A stretch of 42,773 bases of DNA, from contig CAYOTO010000026.1 in assembly GCA_964406945.1 (NCBI GenBank), positions 1 through 42,773 of the forward strand, written 5' to 3'. Source of the stretch: UBA2266 sp964406945 (lineage in GTDB: Bacteria > Planctomycetota > Phycisphaerae > Sedimentisphaerales > Anaerobacaceae). The position numbers and the translations under genes are program-made. Shown here piece by piece: positions 16,222 through 25,068 of this stretch. A model generated the notes under the pieces. It searched no databases. It was not told the DNA's origin and saw only the letters and a list, made by a program, of their open reading frames with translations. How positions within the stretch are numbered: the stretch's first letter is position 1; each line of letters starts with the position of its first letter.

Positions 16222-18468
16222 ATGTGCAAGTACAGAAAAAACATACTGCTCACAAGTGTATCGTTTGTGCTGCTGCACGTGTCTTGTTTTACGGGCAATT
16301 TGGAGGCCGGCAGCGGCGAGCCGAACGAGGCAGAGGCCCTGTTCGATATGTCCATCACCCAACTGATGGAAGTAGAAATCGAATCAACGGCCACGCTCAC
16401 CAAATCCAAACCCCGAATGGTGCCTGCCGCGGTCACGACGATTACCGCCGAACAGATTCAGGCCTCAGGCGCGCGTAGCCTCAACGAATTGCTGGATATC
16501 TACGTGCCCAATCTGCAGTGGATACGCCATCACTGGGAGGCCGATCATCTCGGACTTCGCGGAATCATCAATGATCGCGACGACAAATATCTGCTGCTGG
16601 TCAACGGTCGGGTTATGAACGAGCGTACCCACTACGGCGTTATCAGTGAACGCGACCTCGTAATGTTGCAGGATATACATCACATCGATGTTATCCGCGG
16701 ACCAGGTTCGGCGCTGTACGGCCCCGGTGCCGTATCTATGGTCATAAGCATAACCACATACAACGCCGACACCTTCCAGGGCACGGAAATCACCGGACGC
16801 GCCGGCGCGATCGAGGAATTCTACTCCGGCGAATACAAGCATGGCAGCCGTTTCAAGGACGATGACGGCGGTGTCTTCTACTACTTCGGCGTCGGCAAGT
16901 ACCCGGGAGCCGACCAGGACGACGCCCCGCAGGTGTTCGGATTCGACTTCCCGCAGGATTCCTTCTACTCCTGGAACCCGGCCGATCCGGGACCGACGCT
17001 TCCGGCCGACGGCTATCAGGCGGGCGACCCATTACGCAGCCCGTCCATCAATCGCGACGGCGAAACACATCGCAACCAGCCCCCGATCAAGATGCACGCT
17101 CAGGTGACGCGAGGTAACTGGGATATGTGGGCTCGGTATACTCGCGGCGGTAAGCAATTCACCTGGCCGCAGGGCGTACTTACCCATCATCCGTGGGGGT
17201 GGGGCGACTGGGTATTGCCCATTCAGCAACATTCATCGGGCTACCAGCAGGCCACGGGTTACGTAGGCTACAGCGACGAGTTGAGCGAGAAGACCGACAT
17301 GGAACTGGCGTTCAGCTACGACATGATGGACTTCGAACGGGTCCTCACGGGCGGACTCAACGAGGCCTACCGAGAAGACGAATACTATTTTAAGGCTATG
17401 TTCAAGCACGATCTCTGCGAGCGGCATAAACTGGCCGGCGGACTCGAATACAGCCATGAAGAATTCGGCTTCCCCTCGCCGGGCTGGCCTCATCTGGATA
17501 ACACGGTCAACGGCCGATTCAGCGGCGCCGGACTTCAGATGCCGCGATGGTCTACCGATATGGTCTCCTTCCTGGGCGAGCACCAGTGGACTATAAGCGA
17601 CACTTTGTCGAGTTTCATCGGCGCCAGGGTCGACGATCATACCTATACCGAGAAGATGTTCAGCCCGCGGGCGGCCCTGGTCTGGGCGCCGAATACTCAG
17701 GACACTTTCAAATTCATCTGGGCCAGGTCCGTGCGGGCTAATTTCGCTGAAGAAATGCGAGTTCAGGTAGACAGCGGCAACAGCAGCAACAGCCGCCCCG
17801 AAAAACTCGACAGTCTCGAAATCCGATATGAACGGACCCACAGCAAAAACCTCGACCTGGCGGCGTCTTTCTTTCTGCATTACAATCTGGAGCTTATATC
17901 GCACTCCAGCGGTCAAAACGTCCCCATAGGAACCCAGAAGGAATACGGGTTTGAAATGGAGGCGACCTACCATACCGACCGCACGCGGGTCATGGTGTCG
18001 CACGGTTTTACGCAACTGTATGATTTCCATCTGGAGCCCGGAATGTCTACGGTGATCAGCGCCAGGCCCTACGGATACGGCAAGGATCTTGCAAACTGGT
18101 CCAATCATGTCACCAAGCTGGTCGCAACACATGAACTCGACGACAAATGGACTCTGGACGGTTCGTTGCGAATCTACTGGGGTTTCCCGGGACTTGAGGA
18201 TTACGTGGACTACACGCTGAACCCCGCGGGCAACAAGACATATCCGGCAATAAACCCCGGCTGGGAGCAGGGTTACCGCGGCAACTATTATCTCAACCTC
18301 GGATTGCAGTATGAGCACTGCGAGAATCTGACCGTCCGCGTCGACGGCTACAATCTGCTGGGCATATTCGACAGAGATCTTAACAAGCGAAACTATTTTG
18401 CAAGCATGGGCGACTTCAGATCGCACGCGCCCGCGGTCGCTGTCAGCCTGATATACAAGTTCAAATAA
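16222..18468 (+). CDS. TonB-dependent outer-membrane receptor 2
   Basis: The 748-residue receptor begins 6 bases after receptor 1 with no Shine-Dalgarno, so its translation probably depends on the upstream gene. It has a signal peptide (about 1-29), LFDMSITQLMEV (residues 40-51) matching the motif in receptor 1, a plug (VTTITAEQI, LNELLDIYVPN, LLLVNGRVMNE, IDVIRGPGSALYGPGAVSMVISI) and a barrel ending YKFK. The two receptors are clearly diverged in their barrels, so they probably bind different ligands or different forms of one ligand. The loop-rich insert with DPGPTLPADGYQAG at about 255-268 is unusual. The family is certain; the ligand is unknown. Confidence 0.92.
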   Translation: MCKYRKNILLTSVSFVLLHVSCFTGNLEAGSGEPNEAEALFDMSITQLMEVEIESTATLTKSKPRMVPAAVTTITAEQIQASGARSLNELLDIYVPNLQWIRHHWEADHLGLRGIINDRDDKYLLLVNGRVMNERTHYGVISERDLVMLQDIHHIDVIRGPGSALYGPGAVSMVISITTYNADTFQGTEITGRAGAIEEFYSGEYKHGSRFKDDDGGVFYYFGVGKYPGADQDDAPQVFGFDFPQDSFYSWNPADPGPTLPADGYQAGDPLRSPSINRDGETHRNQPPIKMHAQVTRGNWDMWARYTRGGKQFTWPQGVLTHHPWGWGDWVLPIQQHSSGYQQATGYVGYSDELSEKTDMELAFSYDMMDFERVLTGGLNEAYREDEYYFKAMFKHDLCERHKLAGGLEYSHEEFGFPSPGWPHLDNTVNGRFSGAGLQMPRWSTDMVSFLGEHQWTISDTLSSFIGARVDDHTYTEKMFSPRAALVWAPNTQDTFKFIWARSVRANFAEEMRVQVDSGNSSNSRPEKLDSLEIRYERTHSKNLDLAASFFLHYNLELISHSSGQNVPIGTQKEYGFEMEATYHTDRTRVMVSHGFTQLYDFHLEPGMSTVISARPYGYGKDLANWSNHVTKLVATHELDDKWTLDGSLRIYWGFPGLEDYVDYTLNPAGNKTYPAINPGWEQGYRGNYYLNLGLQYEHCENLTVRVDGYNLLGIFDRDLNKRNYFASMGDFRSHAPAVAVSLIYKFK

Positions 18469-18531
18469 AGGATACAATCATTTGATATGGCGCGATAAAC
18501 TGGTGTACTTTAGGTTTAGGAAAGCACACTG

Positions 18532-19179
18532 ATGTACGGTAAGAAGCGAACGAAAGTTGGGAGAGGTCCGAGGGCGGCGATTCTGCTGTCTCTGACGCTG
18601 ATTGTCGCCACGTCTGCACAGTCTGCGCGCGGAGACACAGCCAAAAGGCGTGAATACCAGGTCAAGGCTGCATTTCAATATAACTTCCTGAAGTTCGTCG
18701 AATGGCCTAAGCAGGTGGTCGACAGCAATGTTCCGATAACCATAGGAATCATAGGGGAAGATCCGTTCGGCAAGGCGTTCGAGCCGCTGAAAAACAAACT
18801 TGTCGACGGCAAAAAAGTCGTGATCAAACGATTCAAAGGCTACGCCGAACTGGCGAAAGAAGCCGATGATCACAGCCCGGTAAAGCACCCGGAATTGAAA
18901 GAGATCAGAAAATGTAGAATACTGTTCATAACAAGGTCCGAAAAAAGCAAACTAAAGCAGATTCTTAAGGCCGTGTGCGGCAACAATGTTCTGACCATAG
19001 CCGACATGCCGGGCTTTCTGGAAGCCGGCGGGATGATAAACTTTCTGCTGGAGAACAAAAAAGTGCGTTTCGAAATCAACGCGGTTGCCGCCGAGAAAGC
19101 CAAACTCGACATCAGTTCCCAACTGCTTCGACTGGCAAAACGAGTGATAAAGGAAGAGTCCGAAGCAGCCGATGTCTAA
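18532..19179 (+). CDS. YfiR family periplasmic protein (DUF4154)
   Basis: The 215-residue protein has a basic N-terminus and a hydrophobic signal (about 14-34), then the family hallmark KAAFQYNFLKFVEWP (residues 45-59), the IGIIGEDPFG segment, CRILFITRSEKSK, and the VLTIADMPGFLEAGGMINFLLENKKVRFEIN block that ends YfiR/DUF4154 domains. In Pseudomonas YfiR is a periplasmic repressor that binds the CHASE8 domain of the diguanylate cyclase YfiN. Here the next gene encodes a CHASE8 histidine kinase, with start codons overlapping or very near this stop. The likely role is a periplasmic regulator of that kinase. The Shine-Dalgarno is AGGAAAG. Confidence 0.87.
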   Translation: MYGKKRTKVGRGPRAAILLSLTLIVATSAQSARGDTAKRREYQVKAAFQYNFLKFVEWPKQVVDSNVPITIGIIGEDPFGKAFEPLKNKLVDGKKVVIKRFKGYAELAKEADDHSPVKHPELKEIRKCRILFITRSEKSKLKQILKAVCGNNVLTIADMPGFLEAGGMINFLLENKKVRFEINAVAAEKAKLDISSQLLRLAKRVIKEESEAADV

Positions 19180-19222
19180 TGTCGTTAGAACCCGACGCCG
19201 CATTTCAGAGGAATGGTCAAAA

Positions 19223-21238
19223 ATGCGTTTTCTACAAAACCTGTCAATTAAGCACCGACTGACGGTCATCATCATGGTCGCCTGTTTCAGCACTCTGCTG
19301 ATCGTCGGAGGCTTTTTTGCCGCTTGGGAATGGTCCAACACGCGCCGCGACATGGTCAGAGACCTTTCTATCCATGCCGAAATGCTGGCCGAAAACTGCC
19401 AGGCGGCCCTTATGTTCAATGACAGAGCCGCCGCCGAACAAACTCTCAAATCACTCGAAGCCGAACCTTCGATAATAGCCTGCTGCATTCGAGACACAGA
19501 TAAAAAGCAGTTCGCCACATATTTCAGTGAGAATGCACAAGACGTCTCATTTGAAAATCTGTATTACGACGCCGATGCCCGCCACGTATTCGAGGGCAAT
19601 ACACTCACAATTCTCAGACCAATCACGCTGGACGGAGAAAATATAGGCATTATTTATCTGAAAGCGGACCTGGGTCAGATGTACGCCAGAATCTGGCGGG
19701 ATACGGGGACAATCGGTATACTTATAATCCTCTGTTCGATTGCGGCTTATCCGGTCTCTTCCTGGCTGCAGCGCATTATCAGCGGGCCCATTCTCGAGCT
19801 CACTACAGCGGCAAGAAGAGTTTCCGAGGACAAGGAGTATTCCGTTCGCGTAAAAAAGACAAGTAACGACGAAGTAGGTCTGCTTGTCGACTCCTTTAAC
19901 GACATGCTCGTGCAGATCCAGCAGCGCGATTCGGCCCTTGTCAAAGCCAATGAGGACCTCGAGTCAAGGGTGCGGGAGCGTACGGCCGAACTGACCCGAA
20001 TCAACTCCCAGTTGGAGGAATCGGTGGAAAGGGCCAATATGCTGGCCAAAGACGCCATCTTTGCAAACCAGTGCAAGAGCGAGTTTCTCGCCAATATGAG
20101 CCACGAGATAAGAACGCCGATGAATGCTATCATAGGCTTCACGGGCATTCTGGCCGACGATCAGGACCTCAGTGAAGAGCAGCGCGAGTACGTCGGCATT
20201 ATGAGCGATGCGGGCCAGAACCTCCTGACGCTGATCAATGATATCCTCGATTTCAGCAAGATCGAAGCCAACAAACTCGAAACCGAACTGCTCAACTGCT
20301 CTCTCGGTGAAATACTCAATGCGTTCGAATCTCTGATGAGACCGAAGGCCGAAGAAAAGGGTCTCGAATTCAAGATCATCGAACACGGCGGACTGCCCTC
20401 GCGGATTTGCACGGATCCGGTTCGGCTCAGACAATGCCTCATTAACCTTGTCAGCAATGCGATAAAGTTCACCGAAGAAGGGCACATACACGTGAACGTC
20501 AGCCTTCAGGACGACGAAAGCAAGCCGCACATTCGTTTCGACGTTGAGGACACCGGAATCGGAATAGCCGAAGATCGCCTTGACCATGTCTTCGAACTGT
20601 TTACCCAGGCCGATGGCAGCCACACGCGCAAATACGGCGGGACCGGGCTTGGACTTGCAATCACCAAGCGTCTTGCCGAAATCCTGAACGGTCGCATAAC
20701 CGTAGAAAGCGTCGAAGGCCGGGGATCCGTCTTCTCCCTCATATTGCCTGTGGGCGTCGAATCGCGAAAAATGACTCAGATGGACAGACACAACCTGTCC
20801 GAAGAAATTCAGGCCGAACAGCAGGAACCGCAGTTCCGGGGCCGCGTGCTTGTCGCCGAAGACACTGCCACGAATCAGGTGCTCATAAAAAGTCTGCTCA
20901 AACGTTTCGGACTCGAAGTGACCATAGCCGAGGACGGCAGGGAGGCGGTCGATGCCGTGCTCGAAAAGTCATACGATCTGGTCTTCATGGACATGCAGAT
21001 GCCCAATATGAACGGATACGAGGCAACCAAGGCCATCCGCAGAAACGGCCGCGAAATCCCCATAATCGCGCTCACAGCCTACGCTCTCAAGGGCGACGAC
21101 ACAAAGTGTATCGAGGCAGGCTGCAACGATTACGTCAGCAAGCCCATTGACCGCAAAGAACTTACAAGGGTTCTGAACACCTACATGCCACAAGCCAAGG
21201 CCTGCACGACTGCCGCGGCCGATTCGAGCAGCAACTGA
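19223..21238 (+). CDS. CHASE8-HAMP hybrid sensor histidine kinase with receiver domain
   Basis: The 671-residue protein has TM1 (about 13-35), a periplasmic CHASE8 sensor (about 40-150, with LAENCQAALMFNDRAAAEQTL), TM2 (about 161-182), HAMP (183-236), a coiled-coil linker (237-285), HisKA with phospho-acceptor His294 (NMSHEIRTPMNAIIGF), HATPase_c (about 400-510, with DTGIGIAE and YGGTGLGLAI) and a C-terminal receiver (541-655, Asp590 in VFMDMQMP, Lys640). No output or Hpt domain is present, so phosphate must pass to a protein outside the window or the kinase acts through its own receiver. ATG 19223 is chosen because CHASE8 kinases begin like MRFLQNLSIKHRL and GAGG precedes it; an in-frame ATG at 19172 overlaps the YfiR gene by 8 bases and is the alternative. 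Confidence 0.93.
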   Translation: MRFLQNLSIKHRLTVIIMVACFSTLLIVGGFFAAWEWSNTRRDMVRDLSIHAEMLAENCQAALMFNDRAAAEQTLKSLEAEPSIIACCIRDTDKKQFATYFSENAQDVSFENLYYDADARHVFEGNTLTILRPITLDGENIGIIYLKADLGQMYARIWRDTGTIGILIILCSIAAYPVSSWLQRIISGPILELTTAARRVSEDKEYSVRVKKTSNDEVGLLVDSFNDMLVQIQQRDSALVKANEDLESRVRERTAELTRINSQLEESVERANMLAKDAIFANQCKSEFLANMSHEIRTPMNAIIGFTGILADDQDLSEEQREYVGIMSDAGQNLLTLINDILDFSKIEANKLETELLNCSLGEILNAFESLMRPKAEEKGLEFKIIEHGGLPSRICTDPVRLRQCLINLVSNAIKFTEEGHIHVNVSLQDDESKPHIRFDVEDTGIGIAEDRLDHVFELFTQADGSHTRKYGGTGLGLAITKRLAEILNGRITVESVEGRGSVFSLILPVGVESRKMTQMDRHNLSEEIQAEQQEPQFRGRVLVAEDTATNQVLIKSLLKRFGLEVTIAEDGREAVDAVLEKSYDLVFMDMQMPNMNGYEATKAIRRNGREIPIIALTAYALKGDDTKCIEAGCNDYVSKPIDRKELTRVLNTYMPQAKACTTAAADSSSN

Positions 21239-21426
21239 ACCATCGACCCGCCGCGGAGCATCAGAAGCAGGCCGTACACTTGGCCCCCTCTGCCGGCGCA
21301 CTGCAGATTCATCTCCGACCGGCACATCTTTCTCGCCCGACTGCGCCCATCGTACGAAAGCTCTGGATAATCTGAGCCAATAGCGTTACAATTACGCTCA
21401 ATATCTGTTGCACAACGAGGTTTAGT

Positions 21427-22392
21427 ATGCTGTATCTCAATGAAAATGACATTCTCGAAGCGGTTCGATTCACCGCAATGGTCGACGAAATGGAACGGGC
21501 GATGCAACTCGAGCCCGAAGCTTTCAACATGCCGCCACGACTGCATGTCGACCGCGGCGAGAATACACTCCTCCTGATGCCGTGCTTTATTGAGGACTGC
21601 TTCGCCACGAAGTTGGTCACTCTGTTCCCGGGCAACCCCGGCAGGCAAGTTCCAATGCTCAACGGCCTGGTAGTACTGAATGACGGCCGAACCGGGGCGC
21701 CGCTGGCAATCATGGACGGACCTTCTGTAACGGCGATTAGAACCGCCGCAGTCTCCGCCGTCAGCATTCGTCATCTCGCGCCCGAATGCGCAAAGACGCT
21801 CGGAATAGTAGGCGCCGGCGTGCAGGCCTTTTACCAGGCCCGAATTGCGTGCGCCGTCCGCGACTTTACAAGACTCTGCATTTACGACATCAATCGACAA
21901 AATGCCGAAGCACTTGCAAAGCGGCTGACCGATACTCTCGATTCCGCTGATATTGACGTGGCCGAATCCAGTGAAAAACTGACCCGAGCATCCGAAGTCA
22001 TCATAACCGCGACCACAGCGACCGAACCGGTGCTACCGAACAGTGCCGAATTGCTCGCCGGCAAACATATAGCCGCAATAGGTTCCTACAAGCCCCACGT
22101 ACGGGAAATCCCCGATGCTGTCTTCGCGCTTGTCGATGAAATATATGTCGATACCCAACACGCCATCGAAGAATCAGGTGATTTGATAATTCCGCTTCGC
22201 GAGCAGCTCATCCGGCCGGAAGCCATAAAAACCCTCGGTTCGTACCTCAAGACCGACCGATGCGACGATAAACGCAAAAATCAAACGACTTTTTTCAAAT
22301 CGGTGGGAATGGCCTTGTTTGACGTATGTGCAGCCAGATTGGTTTACAATAGTGCACTCGCGGCCGATTTGGGCCGTAATTTGCAATCTTGA
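21427..22392 (+). CDS. Ornithine cyclodeaminase / mu-crystallin family protein
   Basis: The 321-residue protein matches this family in length and blocks: PPRLHVDRGENTLLLMPCF (37-54), the active-site Lys segment TKLVTLFPGNP (61-71), MDGPSVTAIRTAAVSA (96-111), the Rossmann loop TLGIVGAGVQAFYQA (124-138) and the late DEIYVDT block. Members are NAD(P)-dependent: ornithine cyclodeaminase makes proline, others reduce imino acids or act as alanine dehydrogenase, so substrate cannot be fixed from sequence. CGAGGT precedes the ATG. A short palindrome AGCGT..ACGCT at 21382-21398 lies just upstream and may be an operator. The following sulfatase starts 31 bases later and may share the transcript. Confidence 0.85.
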   Translation: MLYLNENDILEAVRFTAMVDEMERAMQLEPEAFNMPPRLHVDRGENTLLLMPCFIEDCFATKLVTLFPGNPGRQVPMLNGLVVLNDGRTGAPLAIMDGPSVTAIRTAAVSAVSIRHLAPECAKTLGIVGAGVQAFYQARIACAVRDFTRLCIYDINRQNAEALAKRLTDTLDSADIDVAESSEKLTRASEVIITATTATEPVLPNSAELLAGKHIAAIGSYKPHVREIPDAVFALVDEIYVDTQHAIEESGDLIIPLREQLIRPEAIKTLGSYLKTDRCDDKRKNQTTFFKSVGMALFDVCAARLVYNSALAADLGRNLQS

Positions 22393-22423
22393 AATTCCTG
22401 AACCATTACCAATGGAGTTAGTC

Positions 22424-23839
22424 ATGGACAGAAGAAGCTTCCTGAGCAAATCCGGTATCAGTCTGGCCACTCTCGGTGTCGGTTTGATGACAGCGGACCG
22501 CAATCACGCACTGGCTTCGGGTACTTCCAAAGACCGGCCCAACATATTCATGATAACCGCCCACGACCTCGGCAGGCATCTGGGCTGCTACGGCATCGAT
22601 ACCGTCAACACGCCGAACATAGACCGCCTCGCTGCAAAAGGCATACGCTTCGCGAACTACTTTGCCGTCGATTGCGTCTGCAGTCCCAGCAGAGGCGGAT
22701 TTATGACCGGCAGATATCCGCAATCCAACGGCCTTATGGGCCTGACTCATCAACCCTGGGGCTGGAGCCTGAACAGGAATGAACGTCATCTCGCGGCTAT
22801 TCTAAAAGACGCCGGCTACCACACCATTCTTGCGGGCCTCCAGCACGTGACTTCCGGAAATCCGCTCGAACTCGGTTACGACAAACACATCTCACCTCGC
22901 CGCAAAGCCGAAGAAACCGTCGACGCCGTCGGCAAAGTGTTCGCCAAAGCACGGAAGGGCGGCAAGCCCCTGTTCATCAAAGCCGGTTTCTTCGAAGTGC
23001 ATCGGCCGTTCACCAACGGAAAGGACACCGAAAAGGGCGTCTATGTGCCGCCGTACCTGGCCGATACGCCCGAGGTTCGAGAAGATCTGGCACAATATCA
23101 GGGCACTATCCGCTTTTTTGACAAATGCGTCGGGCGGATGCTGGATTCGCTCTACGAAAGCGAGATTGCCGATAATACGCTCGTAGTGTTCACGGCCGAT
23201 CACGGCATTCCCTATCCGCGGGCCAAATGGTGCCTTTACGATGCAGGCATAGAAACGCCCTTGATAATGTACCAGCCGGGCACGGCGATGACCGGCGGCA
23301 AAGTATACGAAAGCCTGATGAGTAATGTCGATCTGCTGCCGACACTGCTGGATACCGTCGGAATAAACATTCCCCATAACGTCCAGGGCATCAGCTTCCG
23401 CAAGTTGATCGCCGGCCGAACGAGCAAACCGCCTCGGACCGAAGTCTACGCCCAGCGGACAAGCCACGCCCTTCGCGACAACACCTCCCGGACAATTCGC
23501 ACAGATCGTTACAAGCTGATTCGCTATTTTGATCCCGGCCGCGTGGTCCTCTATCCCGTCAAGGCCGTACCGCAGGACGTCGCGGCACACGTCGAAAGAC
23601 CCAGCAGAAAGGGCACCAGACCTGTCGTGCAGCTTTTCGATATCCAACAGGATCCGCAGGAACGAAATAACCTCAGCTCCAAGCCTCGCTATGCACAAAT
23701 CGAACGCGAACTGTCGGACAAATTGTGGCGATGGATGGAAGAGGTCGGCGACCCCATTTTGCAGGGTCCGCTGCGCACGCCTTATTACGAAAAAGCAATC
23801 TCCGATTACGAGCGGTTCAAGCAGCAAAAGAGCCGGTAA
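22424..23839 (+). CDS. Tat-exported sulfatase, heparan N-sulfatase-like
   Basis: The 471-residue protein starts with a Tat signal (DRRSFLSKSG then a hydrophobic run). ATG 22424 follows TGGAG; in-frame ATGs upstream overlap the previous gene and only add residues in front of the signal. The core has ITAHDLGRHLGCYG (45-57), a variant of the usual DD metal motif typical of the sulfamidase-like subgroup, and the formylglycine signature CSPSRGGFMTG with Cys86, followed by the GLMGLTH block seen in N-sulfoglucosamine sulfohydrolases. A late TADHGI segment completes the metal site. The likely substrate is a sulfated glycan, possibly N-sulfated, but activity cannot be read from sequence. It converges with the FG-GAP gene 39 bases away. 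Confidence 0.9.
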   Translation: MDRRSFLSKSGISLATLGVGLMTADRNHALASGTSKDRPNIFMITAHDLGRHLGCYGIDTVNTPNIDRLAAKGIRFANYFAVDCVCSPSRGGFMTGRYPQSNGLMGLTHQPWGWSLNRNERHLAAILKDAGYHTILAGLQHVTSGNPLELGYDKHISPRRKAEETVDAVGKVFAKARKGGKPLFIKAGFFEVHRPFTNGKDTEKGVYVPPYLADTPEVREDLAQYQGTIRFFDKCVGRMLDSLYESEIADNTLVVFTADHGIPYPRAKWCLYDAGIETPLIMYQPGTAMTGGKVYESLMSNVDLLPTLLDTVGINIPHNVQGISFRKLIAGRTSKPPRTEVYAQRTSHALRDNTSRTIRTDRYKLIRYFDPGRVVLYPVKAVPQDVAAHVERPSRKGTRPVVQLFDIQQDPQERNNLSSKPRYAQIERELSDKLWRWMEEVGDPILQGPLRTPYYEKAISDYERFKQQKSR

Positions 23840-23878
23840 CTGTCCACGGCGGTCAATTGCTGATTGATACGCGTATTC

Positions 23879-25054
23879 CTATTTGCTGAGGTTCTTGAGA
23901 TAGAAGTGCTCGTCCCCGGTGTGCCAGGGCTTCGAGCATATATCGATATCGCCGTCGCGATCAACATCGCCGGCGACCGCCTCGTGGCACGGTTTGCGTG
24001 CAACCACATGCTCGACCCACTTACCGCTCACCGGGCGACCGGCCTTGCCCGCCGTGTTCTCCCATATATAGCATTTGTGCCGCCTCTTAGCCGACAGCGG
24101 ACCTCCGCCTGAAAACACGTCGCTGTCGCCGTCCCCGTCGAAATCCGCGACCACCAGCGAATGAAAATCCTGCCTGTCGCCTTCGTCCTTGATGATGTGC
24201 CTGGTCCACTCACCTTTGCCGTCGTTCTCGAACCACGCCACACGCCCGTCGGGATCGTCCGCTTCGGCCTGCACGAAATCGTTATCGCCGTCCGAGTCCA
24301 TATCCACAACCCATGTTTTCAGCGCAATGCCGTACCTGTGCTCCTCGCCGAATTCAATATTGGCGTGTTGTTTCCAACTCAGGCCTTTGCCGTCCAGGTT
24401 TTCATACCATGCCCGCCCGGTGACCACATCGTTGTCGCCGTCCCCGTCCATATCGCCGACCGCCCGAGGCGAAACACCACCGTGGATTTTGTGCTCCTCG
24501 GCAGACATTATCAGATGCTCCCGCCATTTATTCGTCGGGTCCTGCGGTATTTCGTACCAGTAGAGTCCCGTTCGGTCGCTGTTGGCGATTGCATCCATTT
24601 TCCCGTCGCCGTTTATATCGGCAAATTCCGAATCATGGGAATATATCGCACCGACATCGCACACCGTGAACGTCTCGCTGCGCGGCTTGCCCGGATTAAT
24701 CAATATCTTGCTGCCGCAGTAAATATCGATCCAGCCGTCGCCGTTCAGGTCGTAAACACTGCCGCCGACATCCGTGTGTCCCTTTCCGACGAAATGCCGA
24801 ACCCACTCATCGGCGCCCTTGTATTCCCACCACCAGATGCGACTGCCCCCATGACTGGCTTCTCCGGCTATATAATCAAGGTCACCGTCTTTGTCAATAT
24901 CCGCCAAAGACGTCTGCCCAAGCTTGCGACCTATGTTGTCGATGCGATGAACCGAAAATCGCGGAAACGCCGCCTCGGCCTCACCGGCGTTCATAACACA
25001 CATCGCCATAACCAGCACAATTGCCACGCTGCTCAAGATTCTCCGAATACCCAC
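23879..25054 (-). CDS. Secreted FG-GAP/VCBS repeat protein
   Basis: The 391-residue protein has a signal peptide (about 1-28, ending GEAEA-A) and seven calcium-loop repeats of the form DxDxDGDxD (DIDKDGDLD, DLNGDGWID, DINGDGKMD, DMDGDGDND, DMDSDGDND, DFDGDGDSD, DVDRDGDID). These repeats build an integrin-type beta-propeller that binds calcium. Such proteins are abundant in planctomycetes and usually lie outside the cytoplasm; glycan binding or lyase-like roles have been suggested for relatives. It begins 14 bases after the stop of the iduronate-sulfatase-like gene on the same strand and so is probably its operon partner. AAGGAGAC precedes the ATG. Confidence 0.9.
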   Translation of the reverse strand: MGIRRILSSVAIVLVMAMCVMNAGEAEAAFPRFSVHRIDNIGRKLGQTSLADIDKDGDLDYIAGEASHGGSRIWWWEYKGADEWVRHFVGKGHTDVGGSVYDLNGDGWIDIYCGSKILINPGKPRSETFTVCDVGAIYSHDSEFADINGDGKMDAIANSDRTGLYWYEIPQDPTNKWREHLIMSAEEHKIHGGVSPRAVGDMDGDGDNDVVTGRAWYENLDGKGLSWKQHANIEFGEEHRYGIALKTWVVDMDSDGDNDFVQAEADDPDGRVAWFENDGKGEWTRHIIKDEGDRQDFHSLVVADFDGDGDSDVFSGGGPLSAKRRHKCYIWENTAGKAGRPVSGKWVEHVVARKPCHEAVAGDVDRDGDIDICSKPWHTGDEHFYLKNLSK

Positions 25055-25068
25055 ATTCGTCTCCTTTA

